Shown here one piece after another: positions 3,421 through 6,518 of a stretch of DNA of 6,518 bases. Every line of letters begins with the position of its first letter. The stretch's first letter is position 1. This stretch comes from Fimiplasma intestinipullorum (GTDB lineage Bacteria; Bacillota_I; Bacilli_A; Erysipelotrichales; Coprobacillaceae). Both the position numbers and the translations under genes were made by a program. The notes below the pieces were generated by a model that saw only the letters and a list, made by a program, of their open reading frames with translations, did not search any database and had not been told where the DNA came from. The stretch is taken from the NCBI GenBank assembly GCA_018715065.1, contig DVMJ01000105.1:1-6518 (forward strand), given 5' to 3'.

Positions 3421-6330
3421 ATGTTAAAGAAAATGTTAAGCTGTTCATTATGCGTCATGTTTGCTTTTAGCGGTATCAGTGGCGTGTATGCCGAAGAAGT
3501 CACTCCATCTGAACCTGAAACAGCAGCGACAGTGACCTCGCAAACACCAAAAGAAGTCATCCTTGATGCGAGCAGCAACGAATTTTTAGCGGATCTTCAA
3601 GCAGACGGCTATGCGGAGTTAGGCCGATACAAAGTAGAGAAGATCAAGGACAATATTTATCATTGGGATGAAGGAACCAAAGATTTGCCTGGTGGTGCAA
3701 AAGACGAGCAGGGGAATATGAACAATCCATCATCCATGTATTTTGTTTTAAGCGAAGATGGTGTAATTCTGGTCGACTTAGGCAATGGATCGACAGATGA
3801 AACAGACATCGCCAATGCCAAGACCATCATTGCTTCCATGGTTGGTAATAAACCATTATCGATCTTACTGACACATAACCACGGGGATCATACCGGTTGG
3901 GCACAGTCAGCGAATCAAGTTTTTGAGGGCATCGCAATAGATCATATCTATATCAGTGAGCCTGATTTTGAAGGTGCGAAAGCGGCTTTAGGGACATTAG
4001 TTAATCAAGTGCAGACAGTTAAAGATGGTGAAACCAAGACCATCTATGGAGCAGACTATGAATTCCATATTGTCAGTGCGCATACGGAAGGGTCTTTACT
4101 GATCAAGGATGCAACGCATGATGCTTTATATATTGGTGATACTTTTGGCAGCGGCTATATTTGGGCTTTATGGGATACCAATAACGGCAATCCTCTGGCT
4201 GCTTTAAGCGATGGGTGTACATTAGCACGTAATATTTTAAATGAGATGCCTAATGCATCCATCTTAGCCGGTCATCGCTGGCAGCAGTTTGATCAGTCCA
4301 ATCCAGAAAGACCTGAAGAAATGAGCATTCAGTATTTTAATGATATGGCACAGGTCATCAATGGTTTGATGGATGGAACGACCATCACTGAACCTTATGA
4401 TGTCGTTGCATGGGCTCCAGATGCAATCGAACTTTCCAGCAATGGTGCGAAAGCCAAGATTGATACATTACCAACATTTGTAGAAGCGTATAAGAATTCT
4501 GTGAACCAGATGGATGAAGCATATATCTACAGTGCAAGCGACAAACTGAGTATTGATTCTGTCAATGCGACAGCAGCGCCAACTTTTATCATCTATCCGG
4601 ATGGATCAATGAGTGATACAGAGGCGCTTCAGTATTTGAAGGATTCTGGTATACAGGCGATCGTGGATCGTTCCGCAAGTAAGGCCTATGTCGCCAGACC
4701 ATCGAATGGGCAAAGCTTTACGTCTGATGATGTCGCAAACTTTGAGGCCATCGTCAACAAGATCGGGGTATCCAATAACCTGAAATTAATTGGTATTGGG
4801 AATGGCGCAACATTTATTAATCAGAATTTGACGGGTTATATGAATTTCGTATCCGGCTTGGCTTTGATCAATCCTGAAGCTGGTGCAAGTGTGAATGTAT
4901 CCGTACCAACCTATTTAGTGACGGATGATCAGGCTATCATTGATACATATGTCAAAGCGAACCATGCGACCCTGGTAAGTGAAGGCTTGTATGAAAATCC
5001 GGATAGTCATTATGAGATCGTCGCCGTTCATTCGGATACAGACCAGACGGCGGTAGCGGCAACGCAGGATGCATGGGATAAAGTATTAAAGAAATTTGGA
5101 AGAATCGGTAACTATAGTGAAGTTTATAAAGAAACAGCCACATGGTATTCAAGACCATTATTAAGTGGTGATCTGGCAGCTGACCAGGCTAGAAAATATC
5201 AATATTTCGATTCAATCGACGCTATTGATAACATCCATCGCTATGTCATTACACAGGACTTAAATGATAACGGTGTTAACTCGCTTTGGTATGAGTATAT
5301 TCCTGAACAGGCCGTCAATGCCCAAGAAGGAACGATACCGGTCGTAATTTTGTTCCATGGAAATACCAATGACCCTAGAACACAGTATGATACTTCTGGA
5401 TGGGCACAGATTGCCAGTGAAGAAGGAATCATTCTGATCTGTCCAGAGTGGCAGGGACATACCTATCAGGGATATACTTATGATCCAATGACATCTGACC
5501 AGAACGCCACACCGGATTCAGATGTTATTAAGATGTTGAAGATCATTGAAGAAAAATATCCACAGATCGATCAGTCCAGAATTTATATCTCTGGTTTATC
5601 CGCAGGCAGTATGAATACAACCAATGCCGGACTCTCTGGTGCTAAGTATTTTGCTGCAGGCGCAGGTCATTCAGGACCATTTGGAGCCAGTGAAACCAAT
5701 AAACAGATGGTTGGGCAATATAAGGACCAATATGATATGCCAATTATTTTCTTTACCGGTGATGGTGACGAGTATCTGAAAGATACCTTTGACGTTGCTG
5801 GCGATAACGGTGGTTTACAGGTCGCTCAGCTTTATCAGGAATTCAATGATATGCCTGTAACACAGGTGGATGAAATTGATCCGGATGATGCTTACTTATA
5901 TGGTGTCCCTTGGACGACGCGTTACACGATCGAACCAAATGCTGAAAATATCGCGAAGATCGATGTTGGTCTGATTGAAAATGCCAAAGGTGTTGAGATC
6001 GGTATGGCCCGTATCTATGGGTGGGGACATTGGAACTATACACCGGATGCCAGACTGATGTGGGAATTCATGAGCAAATATGCACGTGATCTTGAAACAG
6101 GTGAGACCATTCGCTTAGATCTGGAAGACCCAGGTGACAACACACCAGGTGAAGAAGTACCGGATGATGGTGGAGACGGAACAGTCGATGTCGAACAGCC
6201 AGGCAGTGGATCTGTTGTACAGACAGGTGATCCAACGTCAATGACCGCTTATGCAGTAGCAGGAATCATGGCAGTTGTTCTTATGGCGGGTGTCCTCATT
6301 ATTAGAAAGAGAAGACATACAGCGGAATAA
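3421..6330 (+). CDS. Cell-surface metallo-beta-lactamase-fold / PHB-depolymerase-like esterase protein
   Basis: The product has 969 residues. In order: a signal peptide (1-24, cleavage after VYA); a Thr/Glu-rich stretch; a metallo-beta-lactamase-fold domain (about 60-325) with HNHGDH (152-157) and further metal ligands at His221 (SAHTEG), Asp240 (IGDTFG) and His285 (AGHRW); an alpha/beta-hydrolase-like domain (about 384-530) whose nucleophile elbow reads GIGNG (458-462), so the serine is missing; and a second alpha/beta-hydrolase domain (about 600-890). The last shows LFHGN (644-648, oxyanion region), GLSAG (725-729, Ser727), a probable acid in TGDGDEY (Asp781 or Asp783) and His870 in GWGHW, as in PHB-depolymerase/feruloyl-esterase-type enzymes. 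An acidic Pro/Gly linker (about 900-930) precedes VVQTGD (932-937), a hydrophobic helix and RKRRHTAE, a sortase-type wall signal. It is probably wall-anchored and hydrolyses an ester outside the cell; the substrate and the metal domain's reaction are unknown. It stands alone between terminator-like structures. Confidence 0.85.
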   Translation: MLKKMLSCSLCVMFAFSGISGVYAEEVTPSEPETAATVTSQTPKEVILDASSNEFLADLQADGYAELGRYKVEKIKDNIYHWDEGTKDLPGGAKDEQGNMNNPSSMYFVLSEDGVILVDLGNGSTDETDIANAKTIIASMVGNKPLSILLTHNHGDHTGWAQSANQVFEGIAIDHIYISEPDFEGAKAALGTLVNQVQTVKDGETKTIYGADYEFHIVSAHTEGSLLIKDATHDALYIGDTFGSGYIWALWDTNNGNPLAALSDGCTLARNILNEMPNASILAGHRWQQFDQSNPERPEEMSIQYFNDMAQVINGLMDGTTITEPYDVVAWAPDAIELSSNGAKAKIDTLPTFVEAYKNSVNQMDEAYIYSASDKLSIDSVNATAAPTFIIYPDGSMSDTEALQYLKDSGIQAIVDRSASKAYVARPSNGQSFTSDDVANFEAIVNKIGVSNNLKLIGIGNGATFINQNLTGYMNFVSGLALINPEAGASVNVSVPTYLVTDDQAIIDTYVKANHATLVSEGLYENPDSHYEIVAVHSDTDQTAVAATQDAWDKVLKKFGRIGNYSEVYKETATWYSRPLLSGDLAADQARKYQYFDSIDAIDNIHRYVITQDLNDNGVNSLWYEYIPEQAVNAQEGTIPVVILFHGNTNDPRTQYDTSGWAQIASEEGIILICPEWQGHTYQGYTYDPMTSDQNATPDSDVIKMLKIIEEKYPQIDQSRIYISGLSAGSMNTTNAGLSGAKYFAAGAGHSGPFGASETNKQMVGQYKDQYDMPIIFFTGDGDEYLKDTFDVAGDNGGLQVAQLYQEFNDMPVTQVDEIDPDDAYLYGVPWTTRYTIEPNAENIAKIDVGLIENAKGVEIGMARIYGWGHWNYTPDARLMWEFMSKYARDLETGETIRLDLEDPGDNTPGEEVPDDGGDGTVDVEQPGSGSVVQTGDPTSMTAYAVAGIMAVVLMAGVLIIRKRRHTAE

Positions 6331-6342
6331 TCAATGAATGTC

Positions 6343-6372
6343 ACCGGGGATTCGATATACCGAATTCCCGGT
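6343..6372 (+). terminator. 12-bp hairpin after the surface-protein gene, no U-tract
   Basis: ACCGGGGATTCG (6343-6354) pairs with CGAATTCCCGGT (6361-6372), including one G-U pair, around the loop ATATAC. It begins 12 bases after the stop codon and is the only candidate terminator there. The bases that follow are A-rich rather than T-rich on both strands, so it may instead stabilise the mRNA 3' end or end transcription by another route. Confidence 0.5.
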
Positions 6373-6396
6373 ATGATAAAAAACTTTAAAAAAAGC

Positions 6397-6425
6397 TTTA
6401 CAAAGGAAATAAAAGAAGCTATAAT
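6397..6425 (+). promoter_or_regulatory. Near-consensus sigma-A promoter
   Basis: TTTACA (6397-6402) and a perfect TATAAT (6420-6425) are separated by exactly 17 bases, within an A-rich region. Transcription would start near 6432 and leave a leader of about 20 nt before the ATG at 6453. It is the strongest promoter in the window by match. Confidence 0.75.
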
Positions 6426-6452
6426 GGCAAAGCAGTCGAAAAAAGAGGGAAG

Positions 6453-6518
6453 ATGAAGAAAGGTGAAGAAAACTTTTTTCAAAAACTTCTTGACAGAGCT
6501 AAGGGTTCTGTGATAGAC
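6453..6518 (+). CDS. Start of an unidentified gene, cut by the window edge
   Basis: An open frame starts at ATG 6453 and continues without a stop through the last base (22 codons, beginning MKKGEENFFQKLLDRAKG). GAGGG (6445-6449) lies 3 bases upstream and a strong promoter lies about 28 bases upstream. The N-terminus is charged and amphipathic, with no signal peptide, which suggests a cytosolic protein. Too little is present to name a family. Confidence 0.5.
   Translation, partial: MKKGEENFFQKLLDRAKGSVID

Noticed and set aside
6463..6513. GTG-started frame near the right edge (VKKTFFKNF...)
   Set aside because: It closes after 16 codons; the overlapping ATG frame at 6453 stays open and has the better context.

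Overview
The window reads as low-to-mid GC Firmicutes (Bacillota) chromosome, with AGGAGG-type ribosome binding sites, sigma-A-like promoters, an ECF-type vitamin transporter subunit, type III pantothenate kinase and a sortase-style surface protein. The gene content and the VVQTG-type sorting signal would fit a gut anaerobe such as an Erysipelotrichia member. That taxonomic guess is an inference and was not tested by any search.

Region 1 (1-223) holds no gene. It has a long structured hairpin (21-76), probably the end of an upstream transcript, then a 13-bp palindrome (148-160) and a good promoter (176-204). Region 2 (224-1131) is a two-gene unit with a 4-base overlap: a membrane-anchored DUF4430 protein and a six-helix membrane protein resembling an ECF transporter substrate-binding (S) subunit. 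Region 3 (1138-3150) has its own predicted promoter and a 5'-end hairpin. It carries coaBC and coaX, which overlap by 7 bases and together cover the first three steps from pantothenate towards coenzyme A. The S subunit upstream may import a vitamin used by this pathway, such as pantothenate, but DUF4430 also occurs with cobalamin-related systems, so the substrate is open.

Region 4 (3151-3420) is a dense regulatory spacer: nested inverted repeats, a possible promoter, two mutually exclusive hairpins, a strong intrinsic terminator, and then a cre-like palindrome and weak promoter ahead of the next gene. Region 5 (3421-6330) is one gene for a 969-residue secreted surface protein. It has a signal peptide, a metallo-beta-lactamase-fold domain with a full metal-binding set, an apparently dead alpha/beta-hydrolase-like domain, a live PHB-depolymerase/feruloyl-esterase-like domain, an acidic linker and a noncanonical sortase signal. 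This is the most unusual item in the window. Region 6 (6331-6518) has a 12-bp hairpin lacking a U-tract, a near-consensus promoter, and the first 22 codons of an unidentified gene that runs off the edge.

No rRNA, tRNA, insertion sequence, CRISPR array or recognisable riboswitch class was seen.
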